Notes under the pieces: model-generated
Database searches by the model: none
What the model saw: only the letters and a program-made list of their open reading frames with translations
Told to the model about the DNA's origin: nothing
Shown: piece after piece, positions 12,240 to 23,955 of the stretch
Position numbering within the stretch: the stretch's first letter is position 1
Layout of the letters: each line of letters begins with the position of its first letter
Program-made: the position numbers and the translations under genes
Assembly (NCBI RefSeq): GCF_022682495.2
Contig: NC_071387.1
Span: 199,060,143-199,124,142, forward strand
DNA length: 64,000 nucleotides
Source of the DNA: Desmodus rotundus
Lineage: Eukaryota; Chordata; Mammalia; Chiroptera; Phyllostomidae
Direction of reading: 5' to 3'

Positions 12240-13750
12240 ACTAAGTTATCTGAGTTTCTCTCTCTAGCAATTCACTCCTGCATATGATAGTGCTCATCCA
12301 GAGGGACAAATTCAAGTATCTCACTAGTTTCCCCCATTCAAAATATTAGGGTGATCCAGGTATGAAAATGAGAACAGGAACCTCAAGTTTTCTAAGGAAA
12401 ATTAAGATCATCTTTAAAAAGTCCATCTGCAAACACTGTGAATCCCTCCTTAAAAACAACTGCAAACGTGGCCCCACGTCGAGTCAACACCAATTAGTCA
12501 CGGGCGTGCTGAGGAATTCGTGAGTGTGGGGTGGTCGTGTGCAAAGTGCCCTTCCAGGACTGTACTAAAAGGGGAGAAAACCCCGAACATTTATGGAAAT
12601 GTTTGCTCAGTTTGGTCATAAACCAAGTCTGTTAAGACCGGCATGTCTGCCAGCACAGCTCTCCTTACACAACGGCTTTGCAAGCAGCTTGTCGTTGTTT
12701 GTGTTGTTGTTTAACCAATTTACAATCAAACGGGCCCTAGGGAAGGGCAATAACCATGAAAAGAATTCTCAGTAATACCTTTTCAGGCAAAGGGCTACAT
12801 GACTACTTCCAGATTTGATTGTTGTGATTCATAATTCCCAAAGGCTTCATGCTTCTCCATATCACAATGTAGTTAGGTTTAACAAGTCCATGTGGTGATA
12901 TAGAGAATTAATTGCTTATAAACCTTAGGAATAAAGTCAGCAGCTTGGACCCAGGGAGAAATCGAGACAAGCTGGCACCTCAGCAGAACAGGTGAGAAAG
13001 AGCTAGATGCTAACCTGCCATCCATGTGCAGAAATAAACCTTTCTAAATTGATTTTTGCAACAGAGCACTGCAAAACAGAACATGCACACAATGTGATTA
13101 TTCAGCATTTTAAACTAATGTAAAACGTTCAAAGCCAACCGCTTCCAATAGACTCTGCAGCATAACAATGTTTTGGTCAATGTTAAGGGCAAAAATGAGC
13201 CAATAAAAAGCACAAATTCTAACGCTGGCAGATGCCAGTGTTTCTAAAGCTTGTTTTCTCCGGAAGAGTTTTAGGAGAGATTTCTTTGAGTTTTCTGTGG
13301 CTTAGTGGAAAGGTCAAGTTAATAGGATTATCTCACCCGCATCCTAGATAATTGTCAAAGAAAAAACTAAAAAGCCTTGAAATGGGAGAAGTTTCAGTTA
13401 AGAGTAGAGCTACGGCCCCCAGATCTGCAGCGTGCAGGTGGCAAGAGGAGCAGGGTGCAAGGACCAGTTGGACAGCTGGATGCTGCAGCAGGATGGGTCT
13501 TGCCAAGCAGGTAACAAGTCACGACAGCTGCAGAGGTCATCAGAAACGCTGACTCTAGAACATCTGAATGTGAGGAAAGTCAATGAATGGAGAGGTATTA
13601 AAATCAATGACATTTTTTTACTTGGCCATGACACCTGAAGTAACTCAAGAGAAGCAGTAAAAGAAGCTGGTACTAAGAATCTAAAAGCCTTTCCTAAGCC
13701 TCACATTAGCCTGAGTAACACAACGAAGAAAGGCCTCCTGACAATGACAG
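12240..13750. other. Repeat-poor sequence, no gene seen
   Basis: About 1.5 kb in which I recognise no transposon, exon or RNA gene. Small open frames (12593-12775 plus; 13352-13638 plus; 13410-13634 minus) have no motifs. Lack of recognisable repeats over this length makes 12420-13350 a candidate for conserved non-coding DNA, but that is inference only. Confidence 0.4.
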
Positions 13751-13754
13751 CCTC

Positions 13755-13935
13755 CAGGTTCTGGGCTCACACTCTGTGCCAAGCATATTGAGAAGCTCCC
13801 TATGTGCATTAGCTCATTTAATTTAGTCCTCTCAGCAACATGCTTACTCCCATTTTACAGAGGTGCAGGTTGAGGCTCAGAAAGTTTAACTGCCTAAATT
13901 GCCCAGGTCGCAAAGTCTTTAAGGGAAGGGCTAGG
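13755..13935 (-). mobile_element. MIR SINE, antisense
   Basis: Clear reversed MIR: actctgtgccaagcatattg, cattagctcatttaatttag, actcccattttacagaggtg, gttgaggctcagaaagttta, actgcc and gcccaggtcgcaaagtc. Confidence 0.82.
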
Positions 13936-14339
13936 AGAGAAACAGTCTGACTCCAACATGTCATTTAACAATCCCTGAAAGGAAGTTTCAAAAGTTCATT
14001 TTATTTATAACAAGAAAAAGACAAAGAAAATTTTCATTTTGTTTACCAAAAATATTTTCGAAGACCAACCAACAGCCTAAAAAAGTCGTAATAAGATTCA
14101 AATAGCCTCCTAACTGCATGAAACAGAAATGCAGCCGCATTTCTATAGGAGTAAAATTCAATCAGAGATGACATGGGATTACATTCTGTAACAAGTAAGG
14201 CTCAACTAGAACCCTCTCACAGAGATAGGAACGGCACCCTATAGCCTGGGCAGTTCTAATGACTACCGAGTTCTCGATCTTGACTCGAAATCCTCCTTCC
14301 CTTAAAGTCATGGGTCCCATTCTACCCCCTGTTATGTTT

Positions 14340-15130
14340 CCAAACAGCAAGTGGGGTGCTGCTGCCAGCCACCAGCCTCTAGGTAAAATTCCAGGGGCAA
14401 AGGTTAGGTGATAAAGGAAAGGAGTCTTTATTCAAAAGCTACACACTTTTGGAATAAGCTTTCCACATACATTAGTCACTTGCATCTTTAATCACTTAAG
14501 CCTATCAATTAAGGCTAAAACTTTTAACACCTGAGTTCTCCTATCATCCCCTTTATTAGTTTTTAATTATCTTATTTCTATAGGATTAGTTTACAAACTA
14601 AAACAACAGAAGATACAAAAGCTATACCATTTTGGAAGAATGGCAGGCTTCTGCCTCAGAGCTTGTCCTCTCTGGACCACCCAAAGAAGAATAACCCTGC
14701 CACCCCCTGCTAGGCCAGCCCGGTCCTAGGCTGAGCCTGGAGTTTCTTCTCCCATCCAAAATCCACCCAAAATGCCATCCTTTGGGAAACAAAGGCAGCT
14801 ATAGCACCATCATCCAGGCATCCTCAAGGAAGAAGAGAGAGCCTATCTCTGCCCTCCTTTTATTTTAAACCTTCTGGCCCATAAGTCCATGCCCTCTGGA
14901 GACGTTCAGCTTCTCAGCCAATCCCAACCTAGACCGTTACCGTTGCCTCAGGCAACCCCCTCCTCTGGCCCCGCCCCCTCCTCCCCAGCCATCTGGTCGG
15001 ATCTCTCTGTATCAGCTACACAAAGAAATATTCCGAACCCGCTTTTCCACACTCTTCTCTTACCTAGGTAAAAGAGCCTCCATTGCTTGAACTATTCCTC
15101 ATATTGGAGTTTTTGTGGCCCTTGACCCTC
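14340..15130 (-). mobile_element. Candidate solo LTR-like segment, antisense (unassigned)
   Basis: Pyrimidine-rich stretch. Read on the minus strand it carries, in order, a G-rich block (complement of 14955-14985), a gattggctg CCAAT-like word (complement at about 14915-14925), a ttaaaataaaaggagg TATA-like word (about 14858-14873) and a gaataaagactcc poly(A)-signal-like word (about 14424-14436). This order suits a retroviral LTR, but I see no clear TG...CA ends or target duplication. Ordinary unique DNA is the alternative. Confidence 0.25.
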
Positions 15131-17105
15131 CTGCTTTCATCTAGACTCATTTCTCTTTATGAATGTCTCTCTCCAAGTATAATTCCAAATCTGAATGGAT
15201 AGTTCTGGAACAGTCTAACCAGTAGGGAGTGTAGAGGAACCAACAGGGACCAATGTTGCTATGGATGCTTCATATAACACTACTGGCTTATTCATACTGA
15301 GCCCTCAGTCCCTTTGCACACAACACACCCTCATTGTAGGCAAGTGAATTTGAGGTCCTAAATGTAAGATTTCCTGATGTAAGACATCTCGATGGAGTTT
15401 TTTTCCTTATAATAAGCGATTAAATCTTAAACAGTCAAGATTGACTTGTACTACTTCCAAGCCAAAGACTGATGCAGACGCTAGATCCTACAGTTGCTTT
15501 TTCTCTCTCTGCCACTTTGACCAGCAATGTTCCAGATGGTGGCTGTTTTATCGACCTGGCTCCCAGAGAGAGGACAACAGTGCTGCCTGACAAAGACCTC
15601 TGCTGATCCACGGTGGGCTGGAAGAGGGAGCAAGAAATGCTCCTTTGTTGTTTCAAGCCCTTCAGGTTTTGGTGTGGCTTGTTTCTACCATCTGATCTAG
15701 CCTGGCAAATAAAAGACCTGAATTTTTGTAACAAAGCTGCTGACCCTTCTAGGTACCAGACGCTACTTTCAGCAGTCCTCTCTCCTCTATAATCTGAAAA
15801 GCTAAAAGACAGAGACTTCCTCTCTAACTCAATGTTACTGGGAAAGCTCTGCAGAACTGTTGCCTTATCTGTGAAATTCACCACTATCACCACAGTATTT
15901 ACACACACATACACACCATTCTCAGGTTGTTATGTTTTTCCTTAAGAAAAAACGAATTCTACCAGGGGGACTGGTTTTTAAGTCCGAAGATTCCTTTGCT
16001 CTTAGACTGGCGTGGTGACGCCCCAGGTGGACGCACACAGTTCTTGTCCAAAGGACCACAATGACAGCATCGTGCAGACATCCAGATATTCAGCATAATT
16101 GCACGTGTCAGGTGATTTTGTTTTCAAAATGTCATCGCCACACAGAAGAATTCTGGGTATCTTCCCTGGTGGGTGGTTGGTGTGGGATTGATTGTATTAT
16201 TGGAAAAGGGAGGGAAATATTCAAATAAAAATTACAGATGATATTTCTAATATGTGGCAGCAGGAATTTGACCTTTAACCAAACAGCTAGTGAAGGAAGA
16301 TACTAGAATAGTAAAGTGATAACCACAGAGGAACCACAAGGTGGACCACTTCGGCTCACATAAATAGACTCTGTACCCAAGTAGTGATTGTATGACATGG
16401 TACATGTCACTTAATCACTACTCACTATTCACTCATAATTTCATGGGTATTTTTCTGGTTTTCTGAATTAGATTATAAATAGCTAAAGAACAAAAATATC
16501 TGATTTTATTTAAACAAACTACATTTACCAGATTTACCAGCCATACTGAATCTATATAAAGAGTTTTCAATTAATATCTTTTTGGCAAATTTTAAGGATA
16601 ATTTTGACACAAATAATTAATTTACACCATAATTAATTTAAAATATAATCAAACCTCAAGTAAAGCAGAAAGTTTGCATTTAGACAGCAAAGCAAATTTT
16701 TACAAGAAATCCCTAAAGATGGTTTCATTGTTTTCCTTATAATCTTTTCAAAGATTATATTTTTGTATTTGTCCTGTTAGCTATTATTTAGTTCAGAATC
16801 CCTTCATAAAATAAATCCCTATGACTCTCGAATACTTAATTACATACCTAATTTTCCATTTTTAGGAAAAATGAAAGTCGTAATGCAATTAGTCACATAT
16901 ATCCAGAGAATATTAAAAAATGTATTTACAGAATCCTTGGATGACACCAAAATCAGGTACCTGGCATTCCTTGCACATATAATAATTTGACTGAATGTAA
17001 AATAAATGCTATTTCTCTTTGTAGCATAAGTGACATTAATATCACTGTCTTAATTTTCCCAAATATCTAGTTAGAATTAATTCTAAGAAAAGTCAAAATA
17101 AAAAA
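15131..17105. other. Mostly unique, AT-rich, no gene seen
   Basis: The minus-strand frame 15435-15914 (159 codons) is the longest here. I recognise no domain in it and it lacks supporting splice or promoter context. 16400-17100 is AT-rich with no family recognised. Confidence 0.4.
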
Positions 17106-17107
17106 AC

Positions 17108-17190
17108 AGTCTTATGATGTATCATAGAATTGTACACTTGAAATCTATATAATTTTATTAACCAAAGTCACCCCAATAAATTTAATTAGA
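17108..17190 (+). mobile_element. L1 3' end fragment, sense
   Basis: Words aattgtacacttgaaatcta, then ttattaaccaaagtcacccc followed by aataaatttaatta are an L1-type terminus with its AATAAA. It lies just upstream of a longer L1 in the same orientation. Confidence 0.6.
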
Positions 17191-17194
17191 TATT

Positions 17195-18835
17195 ATTCAA
17201 AAATATCTTCAAATGTGTATGTAACCACAGAAGACCCCAAATAACCAAAACAATCTTGAGAAAGAAGAACAAAACTGGAGGCATTATACATCTTGATTTC
17301 AAACTATATGACAAAGCTATAGTAGCCAAAACAGTATGATATTGGCATAAAAAATAGACACGGCTCAATGAAACAGAATAGAGAACCAAGAAATAAACCC
17401 ACACATATCTGATCAATTAATTTATGACAAAGGAGCCAAGAATATACAATGAGGAAAGGATAGTCTCTTCAGTAAACAGTGTTGGAAAAACCAGACAGCA
17501 ACATGCAAATGAGTGAAACTGAATCACCACCGTATGTACACACACTAGATTACTTAGATCATACATATAAATCAATTTAAATTGACTAAACACTTGAATA
17601 TAAGACATAAAATCATTAAACTCCTGGAAGAAAAGATAAGGGGTAGGCTCTTTAACACTGATCTTGGCAATAATTTTTTGGATTTGACATCACAAAGCAA
17701 AAATAAACAAGGGACTAAATCAAACTGAGCTTCTGCATAGCCAAGGAAACCATCAATATTAGTGTGTGTGCTGCCGAAGCGAGCATGTAACCATCAATAA
17801 AATGAAATGGCAACCCACTAAATGAAAGAACATATTTGAAAATCATATATCTGACAAGGGTTAATATCCAAGGTATAAAAAGAATTTGTATAATTCAATA
17901 GCAAACAAACAATCCAATGAAAAATGGCAGAGGATTTGAGTAGACATTTTTCCTAAGAAGACATACATATGTCCAATGGGTACATGAGAAAGTGCTCAGC
18001 ATCACTCATCATCAGGGAAATACATGTATCACCTCACACCCATCAGAATGCATATCATCAAAAAGACAAGAATTAAGTGTTGGCAAGGATCTGGAGCAAA
18101 GGGGACTTCTGTGCTCTGTTGGGAAGGTGAATCTGTGCACTCACTATGGAAAACAAGGTAGAGCTTCCTTAAAAAATTAAGACTAGAACTACCATATGAT
18201 CCAGCAATCCTTCTTCCGGGTATATATTGAAAAGAAATGAAAACCAAAGAGATATCTGTACTTCTATGTTTATTGCAGCATTATTCACAATAGCCAAGAT
18301 ATGGAAACAAAGTAAGTATCCATCAATAAATGAATGTATAAAGATGGTGCATATATAATATACATTTTTTTCAACCATGAGAAAGAAGGAATTCCTGCCA
18401 TTGTGACAACAGGGATGGACCTTGAGGGCACTTTGCCAAACGAAAGAAGCCATGCAGAGAAGGAGTGACACTGCATGGTATTATTATCTGTCAGATATGA
18501 AAACAGAGAGTAGAAAAGTGATTGCCAGGGAGGGGGGAGTAAGGAGAGATTGATAAAAGGGTACAAACTTTCAGCTGTACGATGAATAAGGTCTGAGGAT
18601 CTATTGTAAAATATTGTGACTATAGTTGATAACACTGCATTGTATAATTGAAATTTGTAAAGACATTAGAACTTTAATGTTCTCACCAAAAAATGAAAGA
18701 TAAATATGTGAGGTGATGGACCTGTTATTTAACTCTACGGGAGTATATTTTCACAACGTACATGCATAGCAAATCACCACTATGTGTACTTTAAATATCT
18801 TACGATTTTAAATGTCAATTATTTTAAGATAAATC
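17195..18835 (+). mobile_element. L1 (L1MA-like) ORF2 3' part and 3' UTR, sense
   Basis: About 1.6 kb of L1. It starts in the ORF2 region (ttgagaaagaagaacaaaac; agctatagtagccaaaacag) and runs through aggcaaacc-type C-terminal ORF2 sequence, tatgatccagcaatccttct, tattcacaatagccaagata and a diagnostic 3' UTR ending aaatatcttacgattttaaa. Frameshifts and stops break every frame, so it makes no protein. The insert at 17759-17788 is a later event inside it. The subfamily is inferred from the 3' UTR words. Confidence 0.88.
17759..17788 (-). pseudogene. Truncated U6 snRNA retrocopy (5' ~28 nt) with 11-bp target duplication
   Basis: Read on the minus strand the 30-bp insert contains gctcgcttcggcagcac, the 5' stem-loop region of U6 snRNA. 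Compared from memory with U6 nt 1-28 it matches 25 of 28 (differences at nt 1, 21 and 23), and two extra bases precede it. It is flanked by the identical 11-mer aaccatcaata at 17748-17758 and 17789-17799, and removing the insert plus one copy restores normal L1 sequence. It has no poly(A) tail and lacks the rest of U6, so it cannot function. It fits a tailless, 3'-truncated retrocopy made by L1 machinery. Confidence 0.85.
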
Positions 18836-19157
18836 TGAAATTTAAAGAGTCAAATATCCAAAATTATAAAACAATCTGAAATTTATAATTTATTTTTGCA
18901 AAATAGAGGTTATTTCTTTGCATATTGAGCCCTTCTAAAGAATTTGAAGTAATTTGATATATTAAAAAGAATAGATTACTAAAGTAACTGGGGATAAACA
19001 CAAGTAACACCTTGGCAAAGTTACTAGCTAGGAATCAAACTACCCACATTCCTTTCTTGTTTATACTAATGATTCTTGATATTTTATGGGATGCAGATTT
19101 ACTAAGGAATCTGATGGACACTGTGAACCGGTTCCTACCCTCAAGAATATGCATGTA

Positions 19158-19689
19158 TGAGGGGGACCCCCCCAAAATGGAACTATCTTCTGGAGAGTGG
19201 GCCCCTTGTAGTACAGGCTCCTCTGCTAGGTGAGTGTTCTAGGAGCCCATCTGTATCAGTGGACCAGCTGGCGTTACTCTGAGAGGCTGTGTTTGGCTTC
19301 AGTGAATTTTTTTTGAAGACTCTTTCAATCCATTTGCCCATTTCATCATGGGTGATTTATGAGCGCCCCTGCCCACACCGTGTTGAGTGGTCAGAAATTT
19401 TTGACCAAAAATGGCATGATTCCCGTGCCCCACGCTCCCTATTCACCCAGTCTCTCCCTCAGCAAAGAGAAACATTTTGCCAATGTAGAAGAAGGGAAAC
19501 AAAAAATGGCAGAAACACTAAAGACATCAAAATCGATGCATTCAAAAACTGTTTTGAGCAATGGAAAAAAATCTCAGTGGGTCCATTGCATCGAATGGGG
19601 AGTACTTTGATGATGACTGAAGTTTACACGTGTAAGAATAAACACAAAATTGTTTATCAATAAGTTCCGGGGTTTGGGGTCCCCTCTTG
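19158..19689 (+). mobile_element. Internally deleted mariner element with both terminal repeats
   Basis: Left end tgagggggacccccccaaaa (from 19158, after a TA) and right end (read inward from 19689, before TA at 19690-19691) caagaggggaccccaaaccc form imperfect inverted repeats of about 26 bp. The interior at about 19359-19620 encodes a decayed mariner transposase C-terminus spread over two frames: a PAHT word, PHAPYSPSL (the PHPPYSPDL motif with the catalytic Asp replaced by Ser), KEKHFANVEEGKQK, and FKNCFEQWKK. At 532 bp against about 1.3 kb for a complete mariner, most of the transposase is gone. Not functional. Confidence 0.85.
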
Positions 19690-19691
19690 TA

Positions 19692-20075
19692 TACATACTA
19701 ACTTTTACAAGGGTTTTATAGGAAACAGCAACACTGACTTGTAAACAGAATTAAAACAAATAAAAACCAATTGAGACCTAGAAATCCATCAGCTGGGGGA
19801 CAGAAGTTTGTACTTAAAATAGGGTGCCCTATGGGAACAACTTAATAAAATGTCACTTAGAATCCCAAGATAGGCCACAAAAATCAATAAATCATGTGGG
19901 TAAAATACTGCACACACAAAATTTTTAAATAATAGAGAAAAAATCCTGCTGGCTGGAATCAATGGATAATTATCTGTTTGCTATCTATTGTGTATGCAAC
20001 TGAGGTACACACGTCACATACACAGAAGAATGTCATTTGGTCGTTCCTTCTTAGAGATTTCTGACGGGCTGGCCC
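19692..20075. other. Unique sequence, no gene seen
   Basis: A/T-rich, no recognised repeat or exon. Confidence 0.4.
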
Positions 20076-20079
20076 TTCT

Positions 20080-20510
20080 TCCCGAGAGCACTTGACTTTG
20101 CCTGGTCATAGGGCATCCAGAATAAGGACTATGTTTCCCAGCCGCCCTTAAAGCCGGCTTCTAAGTTCTGGATAGAACGTCTGGGCAGAAGTGAATTGTT
20201 GTACTCTGAGAAGTGTCCTTAACAGGAGGGAGCCGTCCTTGCCCTACTTCCTTCCTGCCACTGCACGATGGGCGCCCTGAATGGAGTGCTTGCGTTCACC
20301 TTGGACTAGGTGATAACCATGCAAATGGAAGCCTCCCTTGGCAGAGCAGCAAAATAGAAGCAGCCCAGGCCTCTATCACGCAGCATCACATCAGCCCTGA
20401 AGGGTCAACCTCCAGTTTATACACGAGAGAGAAGTAAACTTCTTTCTGGGTTAAGTAACTGTTATTTGGAGTGTTCGATGATGTGCGCCCAACCCTGATC
20501 GTCCTTGAGG
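20080..20510 (+). mobile_element. MLT1-type solo LTR (ERVL-MaLR), sense
   Basis: Word order matches MaLR LTRs: ggactatgtttcccagccgc, ttctggatagaacg...gcagaagtgaa, tgtccttaacaggagggagc, ggcagagcagcaaaatagaa, then gagagagaagtaaacttctt and actgttatttggagtgttcg, the standard 3' region with its poly(A)-signal-like site. Old non-coding LTR; start approximate. Confidence 0.68.
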
Positions 20511-20884
20511 AGCTTATATTGCTGTTGAGAATAAAAATTAATCTTTGTGAAACTGCGTAAAACAACACGGCCAGTGCCAAATTAAAAACCAGCTACGTTC
20601 TAGCCAAATAAAAGTTTTCAGCTTGAAATGAGAGGTACTTTCCCATAAGATGAATTTAGTGAAATGATGTTAAGAGTTTCAGCATAATCTGCAAAAAGCA
20701 ATAGCATAATGTGGTTAAAACACAGCGTTGCTTAGAAAATTTTAAACAGTAAAATAAGTAGATAAATGATATATTAGAGCTTGCAGAATTCATAGAAGAA
20801 TGTTGAAAGAGGAACAACATGGGGTTTCCGGATAAATTACAATCTTAAAACTGGGAAATAATAGTGAACTAAGACTACAAAAAT

Positions 20885-21055
20885 TCCTCACAAATGCTGG
20901 TGCATTTAGAGTCACTGGGTAAGCTTTTAAAAATGCAGAGTCCTGGGTCCCACCCCAGACTCAGTCAGAACCGGCTGAGGTCAGGGTCCAGCATCAATTG
21001 TTTACAAAGCGCCCAAGTGATTCTGAATTGCAGCCGCAGTTGAGAACCACGGCTA
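20885..21055 (+). mobile_element. MER5A hAT-Charlie element, sense
   Basis: Order agagtcactgggtaagct, aaaaatgcagagtcctgggt, cccaccccagactcagtcag, ccaagtgattctgaattgc, gttgagaaccac matches MER5A through its right terminal repeat. The left end is diverged. Confidence 0.85.
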
Positions 21056-22255
21056 AGGCAAACGGAAGGGCTGTGGGATGGCTAGGTGGGATTTCTAGGT
21101 GTCTCAGGCTTCAGCAAGTGATGCTAGTAGTTCTTAAAATTTTTTGTCTAATTTTACTACAAAATAACTTACTTTCAAGTTTGTTTTTTTGTTTTGACCC
21201 AGAAATTATTGCACGTCATGTCTTACTTGAAATTAAGGTAATTATGGGGGGGGGGGCGGTATAATAGACTGAAAACCTTTTCTACTTTCCGTCTGAATAG
21301 AGCATATTATTTATAACCACCAAAGCTAAATATCCCACTTAGCCAGCCTTTCTCTTAACTTAGTTCTGTTTCTCTAGAGTTTCTGTCTCCTGTTTTGTCC
21401 ATGTGTCTCTCTCCACTGGCTTCATGTTCTTGCATCCTTCCAACCCCAGGAGAAGTAAGATACTGCCCCCTTCCCCTCCATTGTACAGGCTCATGGGGAA
21501 GGCCAAGTTTGGGGGCTGGTGGGTAGCCAATGAAAAGGACAAAGGCAGAGACTGAAATCTAGAGGAACAGGAAAGCATCCTCAGCCAGCACCAGTGAGAA
21601 GAGAGTGGGGTCTACAGAAATAAAGGGAGTTTGCCTAGTTGAAAAACATACTTAGTATTACATAAAATAAGAAGTGTCTTTTTTATAATAATATCAGGTG
21701 GTCCCACCTTTAGATTTTAGAACTAAACTTCCCGAGCCACTGTATTATTTAAAAAGCCACATGGAAACATGCCCTGCGATAAAGATGCACAAATTAACTA
21801 CAATTCCAAATGTTTTTGCTTTCAGCTGGGTGGATGTCAATTTAGCACGTTAATTCTAGTTTTCTCATATTGACCAGACCCTCCTGACTGACACATGGTG
21901 TCATGTGTTAAATAGACAAAGGACTTCTTCAGAATAAACACAGTCTGGTTTGTTTTTCTGTTTAGGTTTTGAGATTTTAGAAACATTTTAAAAAGTGGGA
22001 GAAGAGGAATTCTAATCTATTAAAAGATATTTAAGGGATATAGGAACCAAACGCCATGCATAGCCTTTATTTGAATTTTGATTCAAACAAGCTAGTTAAA
22101 AATTATTTTAAGGCAATCAAAGAAATTTGAATATAGACTAGGTGTTAAACGATAAAAGGAATTATCGTTAATTTAGTTAGATTGACGGAACTGCAATTAT
22201 AAGAAAAATATCCTTATCGATTGGACGTACATAGTGAACTACTTACATATGAAAT
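21056..22255. other. Mostly unique sequence, no gene seen
   Basis: Contains a G-run at 21246-21255. Nothing else recognised. Confidence 0.4.
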
Positions 22256-22259
22256 TATA

Positions 22260-22445
22260 TGGTGTCTGAGGGGCTGCTTTAAAGCACTACGGCCAGAATG
22301 AAAGGGAAGCAGGGGCAGGGGACACGAGAGGAGAGAGACGGGCGAAATGCTGACACCACTGGGGAAGTGGAGTAATGGCTACACGGAGCCCTGTGTGCTT
22401 CCTTCACCACTTCTACGTGTGTTTGAAATTCCCTAATAAAAAATT
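22260..22445 (+). mobile_element. Old L1 3' end fragment, sense
   Basis: Ends with tgtgtttgaaattccctaat then aaaaaattag, the terminus of L1M 3' UTRs (gtttgaaattttccataataaa). Preceded by gtggagtaatggctacacgg. An L2-like antisense scrap may follow at about 22560-22660. Confidence 0.5.
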
Positions 22446-22919
22446 AGCTGTAAAATATGCTTTCATAGCATTCATAGGGAAATAACAAAAACAGAGACTC
22501 TTCAGGTGGAAAATTTAAAAAAACTACTGTCTGGATCATTTGGCACAGAGAATGTGGACACCAGGAGATTACAGGAAAAGTCAGCACTGTGAAAAGGAGA
22601 AAGATTTCACCGAGGAGGTGAAACTGGAACCAGAACTTAAGAAATCATAGTTTGAATGATTAAAAACAAGGTAACTACTATTTTGATTAGGAGAGAGATG
22701 TTCTTTTCTTTTTTAAACTTACATTTTTTTTTTGGCTGTAGTAGAGTTATCCCTATTACAAAAAAGTAAATAAATAAAAGACTCTATATAAATTCAAACT
22801 GTGAAGATAGAAATAACATCAGTCCCCAGACCGTGGTGTAGGAGACCCAAATGAGTTAATTTTTACAGAAAAAATAATAAAGGTATCAATAAGTGTAACA
22901 ACGATGGTGATGATACAAC

Positions 22920-23175
22920 ACAACACCCAGCAGCAACTGCGTGCCTACCACTACCAGCCACCAGGCAAAGCACTTTCCATACATTTCTCACTTAAGCCTC
23001 ATAGCAATCCTATGAAGTGTGGCCTATTATCAGCACCCACCCCTTCCCCCTTTTAGATTTGAAGAAACCGAGCTCAGAGAGATAAAAATAACTGTCCAAA
23101 GTCACTTGCTAGTAAAAGTCAGAGCTAGGACTGTATTCCAGATCTGTTTAAATCTGAATCCCAGGCCCTGGGACT
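22920..23175 (-). mobile_element. MIR SINE, antisense, near full length
   Basis: Reversed MIR words in order: aaagcactttccatacattt, ctcacttaagcctcatagca, cctatgaagtgtggcctatt, ttttagatttgaagaaaccg, agctcagagagata, ccaaagtcacttgctagtaa and gtcagagctagga. Confidence 0.88.
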
Positions 23176-23799
23176 TCTTGTTACTCTCTTCCTTTATGAT
23201 GTTATAAATTTCCCTACATGTAAGTACAAAAGAAAGTGTGGGCTGTGACTCCCAGCACTAGAGATTCTCTATTGTTTGCTGGAGTGTGTGAGGGATGATC
23301 TAGGGAAGAACTGTGGAGAGCCCCTCAGGGAAGGTGTTACAAGGACAGAAGTACTGTCCCTCAGCCAAGTGCCCATCTGAGAGAGAGGAGAGAGCGTAGG
23401 GGATTGTACATCTCGTGCATCTGGCGGTGATGACACACCACAAGGACCAGCTAAAGGAAAACAGACACATATATGCCAGGTCACACCCTATTCTTGGAAT
23501 CCATTTCTACCCTAAAGGCAGCCCATCTATCATAGGTTTCCAGATTTTTCTGTGCTCACTTCCATGAATCATGTTTCTCAGGCAACAAACTCCTAGCTAG
23601 ACCTGCCTATTAGAATGAAAAGGGATAGCTGTCTAGCTTCCCTCAGGTATTTACCTTTTAAGTTTTAACACATTCCCACTGCCCCCAGCGGTAATCAGAA
23701 CAATCTCCAACCCTCCTTTAGCAAGCGGGAAAGGCGTGGGAACTGGAGAACCACAGATCTCGTTCCTGGCCCCTACAATGTGCATAGTCCTGTGTGTTA

Positions 23800-23955
23800 T
23801 GGTGTTAGGGACGTGGTGCACTTGGATAAAAGCACCACCTGGGAGCCGGAGGACCCGGGCTCGTATTTCTGCACTTCTGCTGAGAAACTGCTACATTGTC
23901 TTTGGTAAGTCATTCCACCTCTCTGGGCTTCAGATCCCTTACTTGTAATGAGCTG
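23800..23955 (+). mobile_element. MIR SINE, sense
   Basis: ggagccggaggacccgggct, ctgctgagaaactgctacat, tttggtaagtcattccacct and ctctgggcttcagatccctt follow the MIR core order. 3' part lost. Confidence 0.75.

Noticed and set aside
18169..18635. Minus-strand frames of 100 and 116 codons
   Set aside because: Antisense translations of L1 3' sequence.
19289..19663. 124-codon open frame as a functional transposase gene
   Set aside because: It covers only the C-terminus, is shifted between frames, and has lost the PYSPD Asp.
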